8,901 nt of DNA from a gamma proteobacterium symbiont of Lucinoma myriamae. GTDB lineage: Bacteria; Pseudomonadota; Gammaproteobacteria; GRL18. The notes beneath the pieces were generated by a model, which ran no database searches, was not told where the DNA came from, and was given only the letters and a program-made list of their open reading frames with translations. The position numbers and the translations under genes are program-made. Within the stretch, counting starts at the first letter, position 1. Every line of letters begins with the position of its first letter. Positions 1 through 6,156 of the stretch are shown here, piece by piece. Location: assembly GCA_025655635.1 (NCBI GenBank), contig JAHXIM010000075.1, positions 1-8,901 on the forward strand. Direction: 5' to 3'.

Positions 1-13
1 AATTTGATCAGGA

Positions 14-32
14 ACAATTAAATTACAATTAA
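14..32. repeat. ACAATTAA direct repeat with 11-bp offset at the apparent 5' frame break
   Basis: ACAATTAA occurs at 14-21 and again at 25-32, separated by three bases. The upstream plus-frame starting at base 3 reads FDQEQLNYN and stops at 30-32, while the DUF971-like frame begins at 32. Removing 11 bp (one repeat plus spacer) joins the two frames as DQEQLMLYDNLSI, which resembles the usual DUF971 continuation. The repeat is visible; the frame restoration is inference, since only 31 upstream bases are available. Confidence 0.4.
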
Positions 33-505
33 TGTTGTACGATAATCTATCAATTCATGATGATTATCTTTTTTCAGGGTCGACTACTTATGCACTCAGA
101 CTCTTTTTTGATGATGGCTATGATCAGGGCATCTATTCCTGGGAAACCTTGTATGATCTGGGCAAAAATTATGAAAAATACTGGGCTTTATACCTGTTTG
201 CATTGGAAGAACACCAATTAACACGTGGTGAAGATAAAAATACTCATAAAGGACCAGCAATAATTAAGGTCTTGTATTTTATGGACAAACTCATTAAATT
301 CACTAATGAAGAAGAAGAGTTGGAATTACCGGATAATGTAAATACAGTACAACAACTTCTTGAATTATTACGTAAGCGTGGTAATCGATGGGAACGTGCA
401 TTTAGTGATGATGCCGTGCAATTTACCGTCAATAAAGAATTTGCCGAGCTGTTTACCGTGTTAGAGCATGGTGATGAAATTGCCCTGATACCTAAAGCCA
501 AATAA
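32..505 (+). CDS. DUF971 (GBBH-like N-terminal) / MoaD-like fusion protein, probably 5'-truncated or frameshifted
   Basis: The 157-residue product has two recognisable parts. Residues about 5-60 match the C-terminal half of DUF971 (gamma-butyrobetaine hydroxylase-like N-terminal domain), with YALRLFFDDG at 20-29 and DQGIYSWETLYDLG at 31-44. Residues about 77-157 resemble the MoaD/ThiS beta-grasp fold: IKVLYF at 78-83, ELP at 98-100, a TVQQLLELLRKRG helix at 105-117, W120, VNKE at 133-136 and HGDEIALIP at 146-154. MoaD donates sulfur to molybdopterin through a C-terminal Gly-Gly thiocarboxylate. This protein ends IPKAK, so sulfur-carrier activity is unlikely and the role is unknown. Roughly 45-50 residues of a usual DUF971 N-terminus are missing. 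An AGGA lies 18 bases before the ATG, too far for a normal ribosome binding site. The true start may lie left of the window, in another frame. The next gene follows after 33 bp on the same strand. Confidence 0.75.
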   Translation: MLYDNLSIHDDYLFSGSTTYALRLFFDDGYDQGIYSWETLYDLGKNYEKYWALYLFALEEHQLTRGEDKNTHKGPAIIKVLYFMDKLIKFTNEEEELELPDNVNTVQQLLELLRKRGNRWERAFSDDAVQFTVNKEFAELFTVLEHGDEIALIPKAK

Positions 506-538
506 AGCATAGCAAAATAAAAGACAGGCCCATAAAAA

Positions 539-871
539 ATGACCAAACTTACAAATTCCCTTGATAGCTGGAGCACAGAACAGTTTAAACAAGTGTTAAA
601 ACAAGAGATTGAAGCATTAGGTAATGATGTGCTGCCCTTAAATCAGGCAACCTGTCAGGGCGGCCTCGCAGATGATTCCAATATTTCAGCATTAATTAAC
701 TCAGTCACGGAAACTGACACTCAGCTGTTAATAAAAGTCGGTGTGTTTTTTAATGAAATTATTGCCGGCTGTAATTGCGGTGATGATCCCGCATCTGAAA
801 ATACCTATTGTGAACTACTCGTTTCTATCAATAAAATCAGTGCCGAAGCCTGTTTTTCTCTGCAATCCTAA
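539..871 (+). CDS. Small cysteine-containing protein of unknown function
   Basis: A 110-residue soluble protein with no signal peptide or membrane segment. I have an impression of similar short gammaproteobacterial hypothetical proteins with a central IIAGCxCxDDP motif, but no confident family name. Cysteines lie at 39, 78, 80, 91 and 105; the C78-N-C80 pair followed by GDDP and the YCE at 90-92 are the most motif-like parts and could bind a metal or form disulfides (inference). The N-terminal half (about 10-30) is predicted helical, and residues 63-77 and 92-98 look like beta strands. A weak AAGACAGG lies about 10 bases before the ATG. The gene follows the DUF971-MoaD gene by 33 bp on the same strand, so the two are probably co-transcribed. 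Its 3' end converges on the exporter operon, and I see no clear terminator in the 65 bp between them. Confidence 0.7.
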   Translation: MTKLTNSLDSWSTEQFKQVLKQEIEALGNDVLPLNQATCQGGLADDSNISALINSVTETDTQLLIKVGVFFNEIIAGCNCGDDPASENTYCELLVSINKISAEACFSLQS

Positions 872-936
872 ATGATAGCAGCTTAAATCTGATCGCTCAG
901 ACATAGCAGCAGCTCGATACTCACACCCGCAAATGA

Positions 937-2142
937 CTACTCCGCACGCAAGGCTTCAATCGGATCAAGTAAGGCGGCACGACGGGCAGGCAGTATACCG
1001 GCAATCAATCCGATGCTGATGGCAACCACTTCTGCGAGAATGACGAAGTTCCACGAGGTATGTACCGGCAGAGCCGGCAAACTCAGATGCAGAAGCTGGG
1101 CTATACCGACACCCAGTCCCAGTCCCAGTCCAACGAGTCCACCAATCGCAGAAAGTACAACAGCCTCACCTAAAAACAAACTCAGTACCTGAAACTGTCT
1201 GGCGCCTAATGCGCGCAGTAAACCAATTTCACTAATACGTTCATTAACTGAAATCGTCATGATAGTAACAATGCCGATGGCACCGACTAATAATGAAATA
1301 CTGCCAATGGCGGCAACGGCAAAGGTCAACACATTTAAAACCGAGCCCAGTACCTCAAGCATTTGCTGCTGAGTGGTAATAGTGACATCATCTTTGCCGT
1401 GTCGTGCTTCAAGGATTTGTTTAATGCCATCAACAACGGTCTCCACTGAAGTATTATCATCATAAAGCACATCAACTTCGTGCAAGGTATCACGGTTAAA
1501 TAAACTCATGGCACGGGAAGCTGGAATATAAAGTGTATCATCCAGATCAAAGCCCAGTACACTGCCTTTTGACTCCATGATACCAATGATGCGAAAGCGA
1601 TGACCGCCCACTGTAATACGTTGTCCTAAAGGATTTTGATCGCTGAATAGTTCCTTTTTAAGTTTACTGCCGAGTACAGCAAAAGCACGCGGAGCAGTAG
1701 GATCATCATCGGGCAGAAAGCGACCTGTCTTTACAGCCATTTGAAACGCTTCCGGCATCTGTGAACCGGCACCATAAATTGTCGTGCGGCGACTACGATT
1801 ACCGGCTTCGACTTCGGCATTGCCCTGAACAAAAGCAACGACGGCTCTGGCATAAGGTAAACGTTTAAGTGCCTCGGAATCTTCAATGGTTAATGGCCGT
1901 TCAGTACCAAATACGCCCATACTAATGCCGCCAGTTGTTGCCTTGCCCGGATTTATGGCCACTAAATTAGTGCCGAACTGAGTAAATTCAGCAAGCACAA
2001 ACTGATGTACACCTTCACCGATAGAAGTTAATAAGACAACCGCAGCAACCCCCACAGCAATGCCCAATGCAGTTAAAAAACTGCGCAGGCGATGGGCAAT
2101 CAGAGATGAGCCGGTTAAATGCAGGAAGTCGCGTAGCTGCAT
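937..2142 (-). CDS. ABC transporter permease, MacB/FtsX family (second permease of the operon)
   Basis: The 401-residue protein has the MacB-type permease layout: a cytoplasmic amphipathic start, TM1 at about 21-43, a large periplasmic MacB_PCD-like domain at about 45-265, then an FtsX-like domain with three TM segments at about 268-297, 320-350 and 366-386. The sequence EIGLLRALGARQFQV (305-319) is the usual coupling-helix region that contacts the ATPase, and the ending PARRAALLDPIEALR (385-399) is typical of the family. Members work as dimers or pairs, moving substrate or transmitting force across the periplasm rather than forming a classic channel. It begins 3 bp after the stop of the preceding permease, so it is almost certainly translated from the same message. 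It is the last gene of the operon. Residues 339-345 are a GLGLGLG stretch encoded by a short hexanucleotide repeat. Substrate is not identifiable. Confidence 0.9.
   Translation of the reverse strand: MQLRDFLHLTGSSLIAHRLRSFLTALGIAVGVAAVVLLTSIGEGVHQFVLAEFTQFGTNLVAINPGKATTGGISMGVFGTERPLTIEDSEALKRLPYARAVVAFVQGNAEVEAGNRSRRTTIYGAGSQMPEAFQMAVKTGRFLPDDDPTAPRAFAVLGSKLKKELFSDQNPLGQRITVGGHRFRIIGIMESKGSVLGFDLDDTLYIPASRAMSLFNRDTLHEVDVLYDDNTSVETVVDGIKQILEARHGKDDVTITTQQQMLEVLGSVLNVLTFAVAAIGSISLLVGAIGIVTIMTISVNERISEIGLLRALGARQFQVLSLFLGEAVVLSAIGGLVGLGLGLGVGIAQLLHLSLPALPVHTSWNFVILAEVVAISIGLIAGILPARRAALLDPIEALRAE
1112..1131. repeat. Hexanucleotide tandem repeat (CCCAGT)3CC in a permease membrane segment
   Basis: Three exact copies of CCCAGT followed by CC. 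On the minus strand it encodes alternating Gly-Leu residues in the third membrane segment of the downstream permease. A change in copy number would add or remove Gly-Leu pairs without shifting the frame. Confidence 0.85.
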
Positions 2143-2145
2143 GAT

Positions 2146-3360
2146 TTATTTACCTGTTAGTGCTAAAACAGGATCAAGCCGTGCAGCTCGTCGAGCAGGC
2201 AGTAAACTGAACACAAATCCGGCCAATAAACTAACAGCGATCGCAGTCAATACAGCCCATAAGGGGGCATAGGCAGGTAAATCTGGAAAAGTCTGTCTGA
2301 TAGCCAGGCAACCCAGTTCACCCAGTAATAAACCAATGAAGGCTCCAAATGCAGATAACATAATAGCTTCTGATAAAATCAGGCGAATGATCAGACGTTG
2401 AGGAGCACCCAATGCTTTAAGTAAACCAATTTCTGCGGTACGTTGGGATACGGCGACCAGCATAACATTCATGATTAAAATACCGGCGACAGCGAGACTG
2501 ATTGCGGCTATGCCGCCGATCGCATAAGTCAATGCACCTAATATACGATCAAAGGTTGCCAGTACCGCATCCTGAGTGACTACCGTTACATCCCGCTTAC
2601 CCTGATGACGTTCTTTTAGTTGTTCAATAATGGCGAGTTTGACTGGCTCAATGGCAGAACGGGTTTTGGCTTCCACCAGAATCCGAAACAGTGAAGGTGT
2701 ATTAAATAATTGCTGTGCCGATGCCACCGGAATCATGATGGTATCCTGTACATCCACACCAATCGAGCGGCCTTCAGAAGCCATAACACCAATGACACGA
2801 AAACGCCGATCCCCCAGACGCAGCCATTGACCAACTGCCGCCTGGGTAGCAAATAGTTCATCACGAATATTACTGCCAATGACACAAACTGGCATAGCAC
2901 GATCCAGATCAGCAACAGGTAAGAAAGTACCCTGTGCCAATTCCCAATGGCGAATTTCTAACAGCTCATGATTACTGCCAATGACCGGCACTTCACGTGA
3001 ACGTCCCTGAAAACTGGCCTTGACTGAACCGATATTAATCGGTGCAATACGTCGAACATTAGTGTTGCGAGTTAACACCTGTGCATCATCCAGAGTCAGA
3101 TCACGGGGCGTCGTACCGACCATAGCAATGGGATTCAGCCCCGATGTTTCCGAATAACCGGGAAAAACAATCACAAGATTGGTACCTAGTGAGGTAAATT
3201 CATTGCTGACATAGCGCCGCGCACCTTCACCCAAAGCAGTTAACATAATAACTGCGGCAACACCAATAGCCATAGCAGTTAACATTAATAGTGTTCGGGT
3301 TGGGTAGCCCACTAAGGCTGTCCAGGAGAAACGAATAATATCGTTAATTGAAGTTGTCAT
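2146..3360 (-). CDS. ABC transporter permease, MacB/FtsX family (first permease of the operon)
   Basis: With the start at 3360 the protein has 404 residues; an in-frame ATG at 3384 would add eight. I prefer 3360 because its ATG overlaps the ATPase stop as TGATG, a usual translational-coupling arrangement, and MTTSINDIIRF begins where family members normally begin; neither start has a clear Shine-Dalgarno. The layout matches the next permease: TM1 at about 22-45, a periplasmic MacB_PCD-like domain to about 265, and TM segments at about 276-304, 323-350 and 366-388. The coupling motif EIGLLKALGA lies near 310-319 and the ending PARRAARLDPVLAL is family-typical. The two permeases are clearly paralogous (both contain GVAAV and LTxxGEG in TM1, and GTNLV), suggesting a heterodimeric pair as in LolC/LolE-like systems rather than a single MacB fusion. 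No internal lesion is visible. Confidence 0.9.
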   Translation of the reverse strand: MTTSINDIIRFSWTALVGYPTRTLLMLTAMAIGVAAVIMLTALGEGARRYVSNEFTSLGTNLVIVFPGYSETSGLNPIAMVGTTPRDLTLDDAQVLTRNTNVRRIAPINIGSVKASFQGRSREVPVIGSNHELLEIRHWELAQGTFLPVADLDRAMPVCVIGSNIRDELFATQAAVGQWLRLGDRRFRVIGVMASEGRSIGVDVQDTIMIPVASAQQLFNTPSLFRILVEAKTRSAIEPVKLAIIEQLKERHQGKRDVTVVTQDAVLATFDRILGALTYAIGGIAAISLAVAGILIMNVMLVAVSQRTAEIGLLKALGAPQRLIIRLILSEAIMLSAFGAFIGLLLGELGCLAIRQTFPDLPAYAPLWAVLTAIAVSLLAGFVFSLLPARRAARLDPVLALTGK

Positions 3361-3976
3361 CAGCGTGAACTTATCTGTGAGCATTGTTGATCAGATTCAA
3401 TGCGGCCATCAACCATTTGTATCTGGCGCGTTGCTCGTTGACCGATGTTGGCATCATGGGTGACGATGATCACTGTAATACCCTGCTGGTTAAGTTGTTC
3501 AAGAATATTGATGACATCCTGTCCGGATTTTTGATCAAGGTTGCCTGTAAGTTCATCAGCCAGCAGGATATTGGGCTGCATGATGGTGGCGCGGGCAATG
3601 GCAATACGCTGTCGTTGTCCACCTGACAGTTGATCGGGAGTATGATGAGAACGATCGCTTAAGTCCATATCCATAACTGCTTTATTAACCAGCGGCTGAC
3701 GCTGTTCAGGTTCTGTTCAGGTTCTGTTCCGGCAAGAATTAAAGGCAGGGCAGTGACATCCTGCTGGTTTAATAAATAAGTGCCCTCAGTCGCGCTGTCA
3801 AGCAGGCCAATTAAATTCAGTAAAGTTGATTTTCCTGAACCGGAAGGACCCATGATGGAAATATATTCACCCGCTTGAATAGACAGGTTGATATCATCCA
3901 GTGCATGTACTGTTTGCTCACCAACCAGAAAGTTACGATGAATATTCTTTAACTCAATCAAGCTTAATTCAATCAT
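3360..3976 (-). pseudogene. Broken ABC transporter ATPase (MacB/LolD-like): frameshift plus missing Q-loop segment
   Basis: The reading frame begins at 3976 (MIELSLIELKNIH), overlapping the end of the adaptor gene by 8 bp (ATGATTGA), and encodes Walker A GPSGSGKS at residues 43-50. After QDVTALPLILAGTEPEQ it leaves the family sequence and stops at 3659. The rest of the domain lies in another frame at 3360-3674: signature LSGGQRQR, Walker B NILLADE, D-loop GNLD and H-loop VTHD. An 11-bp tandem duplication at 3702-3729 explains the shift: removing one copy gives TEPEQRQPLVNKAVMDMDL running straight into the signature. Separately, QDVTAL joins directly to PLILAG, so about 33-37 residues that normally carry the Q-loop (xFxFQ) are absent. 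The Walker B tail reads DELTGNLD where DEPTGNLD is usual. Repaired length would be about 201 residues against the usual 220-235. The ATPase probably no longer powers the exporter. Confidence 0.88.
3702..3729. repeat. 11-bp tandem duplication causing the ATPase frameshift
   Basis: CTGTTCAGGTT occurs at 3702-3712 and again, exactly, at 3713-3723, followed by CTGTTC at 3724-3729, giving 28 bp with period 11. Eleven is not a multiple of three, and deleting one copy restores the ATPase frame exactly. It could be a slippage mutation, a switchable repeat, or less likely an assembly artefact. Confidence 0.93.
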
Positions 3977-5120
3977 GTTTGTTATCAATAACGGCGTGGG
4001 CACCATCTTCGACACCTTCCCGCTCGATTGAAATAACGAGCTGTTCACCTGCAACGAGGCCGTCAATCACTTCAGTATAACTCCAGTTGCTCATACCAGT
4101 TTTGATCTGACGTTGTTCAAGCATCTGGTCATCGTTGAAAATAAGTACCTTGCTGCGTTCAAATAATGCCACAGTGGGAATACGCAATACCTTATCACGT
4201 CGATCCAGAATAACTTCAGCATCGGCACTATAACCGGGCAACATGTTGTTAGTATTCTCGATATTGATAAATTCAACCTCTATTTCAACCGTGCGTGACT
4301 GCTTTTCCAGATCCAGCACGTAATCAGCAACCCGACGTACTATACCGTCAAATGTTTTCCCGGCAAAGGCATCCAGAGAGATGCGCGCGGGCATTTGTGG
4401 ACGAATCTGGGGGGCATCCACTTCATCAATAGGTGCGGAGACATAAAGGCAGGTGTAATCAATCAGATCAATGGCCGGCAAGGTAGCGATACCAATTGGC
4501 GAAGGCGTAAGAAATTCACCTAGTTCACCATTAACTTCAGCAACACGGCCTTTAAAAGGTGCTGTTAACCTGGTACGTGCCAGCTCGGCCTGGACGACAT
4601 CGATTTTTGACTGGCTGACCTTGATAACAGTATTGGCGGCTTCACAGGCGGCCAGTTTTGCCTGAGCTTCACTTTCGGCCTTGTCTACACTTTCTTCAGA
4701 CACCATATTTTTTTTGCGTAATGTACGCAAACGACGGGCTTCACGTTTTTCAACTTCGGCAATGATACAGGCCTGGCGTGCCAGTGCAATTGATGCCTGA
4801 GACTCATGCTTGGCCAGTGAGACCTGTGCCTGTAAATCATCATTCCATATTTCCAGCAGCAGTTGTCCTGCTTCGACACTATCTCCTTCTTTAACGGGCA
4901 GACTTTCAATCTGACCACCGATTGAGGGAGAAAGGCGTGCACGCTGGCAGGCCTTGAGCGTCCCTGCACGAGTATTAGTAATCGTTGAAAGTACTTCTCC
5001 CTGTGTGACGGCCTGTACCACAACAGCAACCGGACGTGGGCGTTTGATATAGGCAAGCAGTACTGCAATGCCAATAATAATCAGCAGACTGATAAAAAGC
5101 AGGCGATGTCGTTTTAACAT
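3969..5120 (-). CDS. Periplasmic adaptor (membrane fusion protein, HlyD/MacA-like) of an ABC exporter
   Basis: The 383-residue protein has a short basic start (MLKRHR), one membrane anchor at about 7-24 and a periplasmic body. Residues about 50-95 form the first biotinyl-lipoyl half (RLSPSIGGQIESLPVKEGDSV, with the GD at 79-80). Residues about 98-182 are an Ala/Glu/Lys-rich alpha-helical hairpin, and TRLTAPFKGRV at 183-193 is the returning lipoyl half found across this family. Beta-barrel and membrane-proximal domains follow, with IPTVALF at 314-320. Such proteins connect an inner-membrane transporter to an outer-membrane channel such as TolC. It is the first gene of the minus-strand operon and overlaps the ATPase start by 8 bp. 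A GGGA lies about 8 bases before the ATG. No lesion is visible. The substrate (drug, peptide, lipid or metabolite) cannot be told from sequence. Confidence 0.9.
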   Translation of the reverse strand: MLKRHRLLFISLLIIIGIAVLLAYIKRPRPVAVVVQAVTQGEVLSTITNTRAGTLKACQRARLSPSIGGQIESLPVKEGDSVEAGQLLLEIWNDDLQAQVSLAKHESQASIALARQACIIAEVEKREARRLRTLRKKNMVSEESVDKAESEAQAKLAACEAANTVIKVSQSKIDVVQAELARTRLTAPFKGRVAEVNGELGEFLTPSPIGIATLPAIDLIDYTCLYVSAPIDEVDAPQIRPQMPARISLDAFAGKTFDGIVRRVADYVLDLEKQSRTVEIEVEFINIENTNNMLPGYSADAEVILDRRDKVLRIPTVALFERSKVLIFNDDQMLEQRQIKTGMSNWSYTEVIDGLVAGEQLVISIEREGVEDGAHAVIDNKHD

Positions 5121-5228
5121 AAAAAGATCCCGATTATTTTTTGCAGGAAAATAAATACATCTATTTATTAATGAAACCCTTATTAATTGATATTATGCCC
5201 TGCGCAAAGATTTGGGTGGACGGGTAAT

Positions 5229-5256
5229 ATTATGATATGTATAAATTATCATTCAA
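5229..5256 (-). promoter_or_regulatory. Candidate sigma70-type promoter for the exporter operon
   Basis: On the minus strand TTGAAT (5256-5251) and CATAAT (5234-5229) are separated by 16 bp and lie about 110 bp before the adaptor start codon. The -10 matches five of six consensus bases, the -35 four of six. The whole spacer is AT-rich, so other promoter pairs are possible. Confidence 0.25.
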
Positions 5257-5286
5257 GCTGAGCTTATCAAAGCTCGTTCCGAGCTT
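5255..5286. other. Cluster of overlapping inverted repeats (AAGCT/AGCTT arms) between greB and the exporter operon
   Basis: Four alternating arms lie in 32 bp: AAGCT (5255-5259), AGCTT (5261-5265), AAGCTCG (5270-5276) and CGAGCTT (5280-5286). The last two form a perfect 7-bp stem with a 3-base loop. GAGCTT (5260-5265) can instead pair with AAGCTC (5270-5275), so the structures exclude each other. The cluster is 84 bp past the greB stop and could be its terminator, though the T-tract is short (TTT on the minus strand). It could also be a control element of the exporter operon. Confidence 0.45.
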
Positions 5287-5369
5287 AATCAGAGTTATCC
5301 TATATAATATTAGGCCATCTTAGATTAATTTAAAACCTGTGTGCACCAACGAATTGTCTCAATATAAAT

Positions 5370-5876
5370 TTATTCAAATGGCGTGTATTGCACTCTGCTT
5401 AAATAATATTCCAGTATACCATTAGGACCTTGTACCCGGATATCATCACCTTCTCTTTTATTTAACAGTGCCTGCGCCAGGGGTGAATCCATACTGATAA
5501 AGCCGAGTTTGATATCAAATTCATCGGGTCCCACAATTCGAAATTGTTTGATATCACCCTCTTCATCCTCTAATTCTACCCAGGCACCAAAAAATACTTT
5601 TTTAATATCATCAGGAATTCGATCCACTTCCACCATATCATCCAGTCGTTTAGACAGATAACGCACTCGTGAATCAATTTCTCTTAGCTGTTTTTTGCCA
5701 TAAATATACTCAGCATTTTCACTTCTATCGCCCTGTGCTGCTGCTTCTGACACCGACTGAGTCACGACTGGACGTTTTTCTTTCCACAAATAACGTAATT
5801 CTTCCTCCATACGAACTTTACCTTGCGGAGTAATATATTTTGAAGATGGTTTACGCGGTGGGCGATAACGTCCCAT
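5370..5876 (-). CDS. greB: Transcription elongation factor GreB
   Basis: At 168 residues this is a full-length GreB. The N-terminal coiled coil spans about 16-85 and carries GDRSENAEY at 49-57; D50 and E53 correspond to the acidic tip residues that help RNA polymerase cleave backtracked RNA. The motif REIDSRVRYLSKRL at 65-78 and the C-terminal FKBP-like domain with FFGAWVELEDEEG (95-107), FRIVGPDE (112-119) and ISMDSPLAQALL (127-138) separate GreB from GreA. The protein enters the secondary channel of RNA polymerase and rescues stalled complexes. The start is supported by AGAGGA 11 bases upstream of the ATG. It is transcribed divergently from prc and stands alone; the exporter operon starts 249 bp further on in the same direction. 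Confidence 0.97.
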   Translation of the reverse strand: MGRYRPPRKPSSKYITPQGKVRMEEELRYLWKEKRPVVTQSVSEAAAQGDRSENAEYIYGKKQLREIDSRVRYLSKRLDDMVEVDRIPDDIKKVFFGAWVELEDEEGDIKQFRIVGPDEFDIKLGFISMDSPLAQALLNKREGDDIRVQGPNGILEYYLSRVQYTPFE

Positions 5877-5907
5877 AAATTACAGATTCCTCTTAACAAG
5901 TCATTTT

Positions 5908-5923
5908 CTCACTTTAAAATGAG
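5908..5923. other. Imperfect palindrome upstream of greB
   Basis: CTCACTTTAAAATGAG is a 16-bp palindrome with one mismatched pair, and TCATTTT (5901-5907) can also pair with AAAATGA (5916-5922) as a 7-bp stem with an 8-base loop. It sits 32 bp before the greB start codon, so it could be an operator or a leader hairpin. No regulator can be named. Confidence 0.25.
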
Positions 5924-5972
5924 CTGAAATGATGCTTTTACAGATAAATTGATTGTATTTGCATTTAAAAAC

Positions 5973-5986
5973 ATGATAACAATCAC
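5973..5986. promoter_or_regulatory. FNR/Anr-like palindrome in the greB-prc spacer
   Basis: ATGATAACAATCAC contains TGAT-N4-ATCA, matching eight of ten defined positions of the FNR consensus TTGAT-N4-ATCAA. A nearly identical 12-base core occurs at 8686-8697. The distance to the suggested prc promoter is long for direct activation, and the motif could arise by chance in AT-rich DNA. Confidence 0.25.
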
Positions 5987-6016
5987 TATATAATAAAAAT
6001 AAAGTCAGAAATAGTC

Positions 6017-6030
6017 ATACACTGGTGTAT
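6017..6030. promoter_or_regulatory. 14-bp palindrome ATACACTGGTGTAT, candidate operator
   Basis: Two perfect 6-bp arms (ATACAC and GTGTAT) flank a TG centre, between the divergent greB and prc genes and about 20 bp upstream of the suggested prc -35 box. Its GC content is above the surrounding sequence. It looks like a dimeric regulator site, but no family can be assigned. Confidence 0.3.
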
Positions 6031-6049
6031 TATAAGTACAATGAACTGT

Positions 6050-6079
6050 TTGTCCTATGAGTGGTCTACTTTCTATAAT
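6050..6079 (+). promoter_or_regulatory. Candidate sigma70-type promoter for prc
   Basis: TTGTCC (6050-6055) and a consensus TATAAT (6074-6079) are spaced by 18 bp. Transcription would begin near 6086 and give a leader of about 70 bases before the prc start. Confidence 0.4.
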
Positions 6080-6156
6080 ATATGCAACGTGTACTGTTAA
6101 TTATAAAAGCTACTCTTAAAGTCGAATTTCCACAAAATTAAGATAAGAAGTAAACT

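Noticed and set aside
244..576. Minus-strand open frame of 110 residues
   Set aside because: It lies opposite the DUF971-MoaD gene, has low-complexity Ser/Asn-rich content and no family resemblance.
872..936. Terminator between the convergent transcription units
   Set aside because: Only a 4-bp stem (CTGA/TCAG) is visible and there is no T-tract in either direction.
3384..3626. Plus-strand open frame opposite the ATPase
   Set aside because: It mirrors the ATPase coding region, has no ribosome binding site of note and resembles no family.
3360..3674. The C-terminal ATPase piece as an independent half-domain protein
   Set aside because: It starts just before the LSGGQ signature without its own ribosome binding site or Walker A; frame repair explains it better.
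3659..4066. Treating the N-terminal ATPase piece as a complete gene starting at 4066
   Set aside because: The first 30 residues are out-of-frame adaptor sequence; family similarity starts at the Met at 3976, and the last residues after TEPEQ are frameshift product.
4685..5074. Minus-strand open frame of 129 residues inside the adaptor gene
   Set aside because: It is another frame of the adaptor, whose own frame shows clear family motifs; the shadow frame has none.
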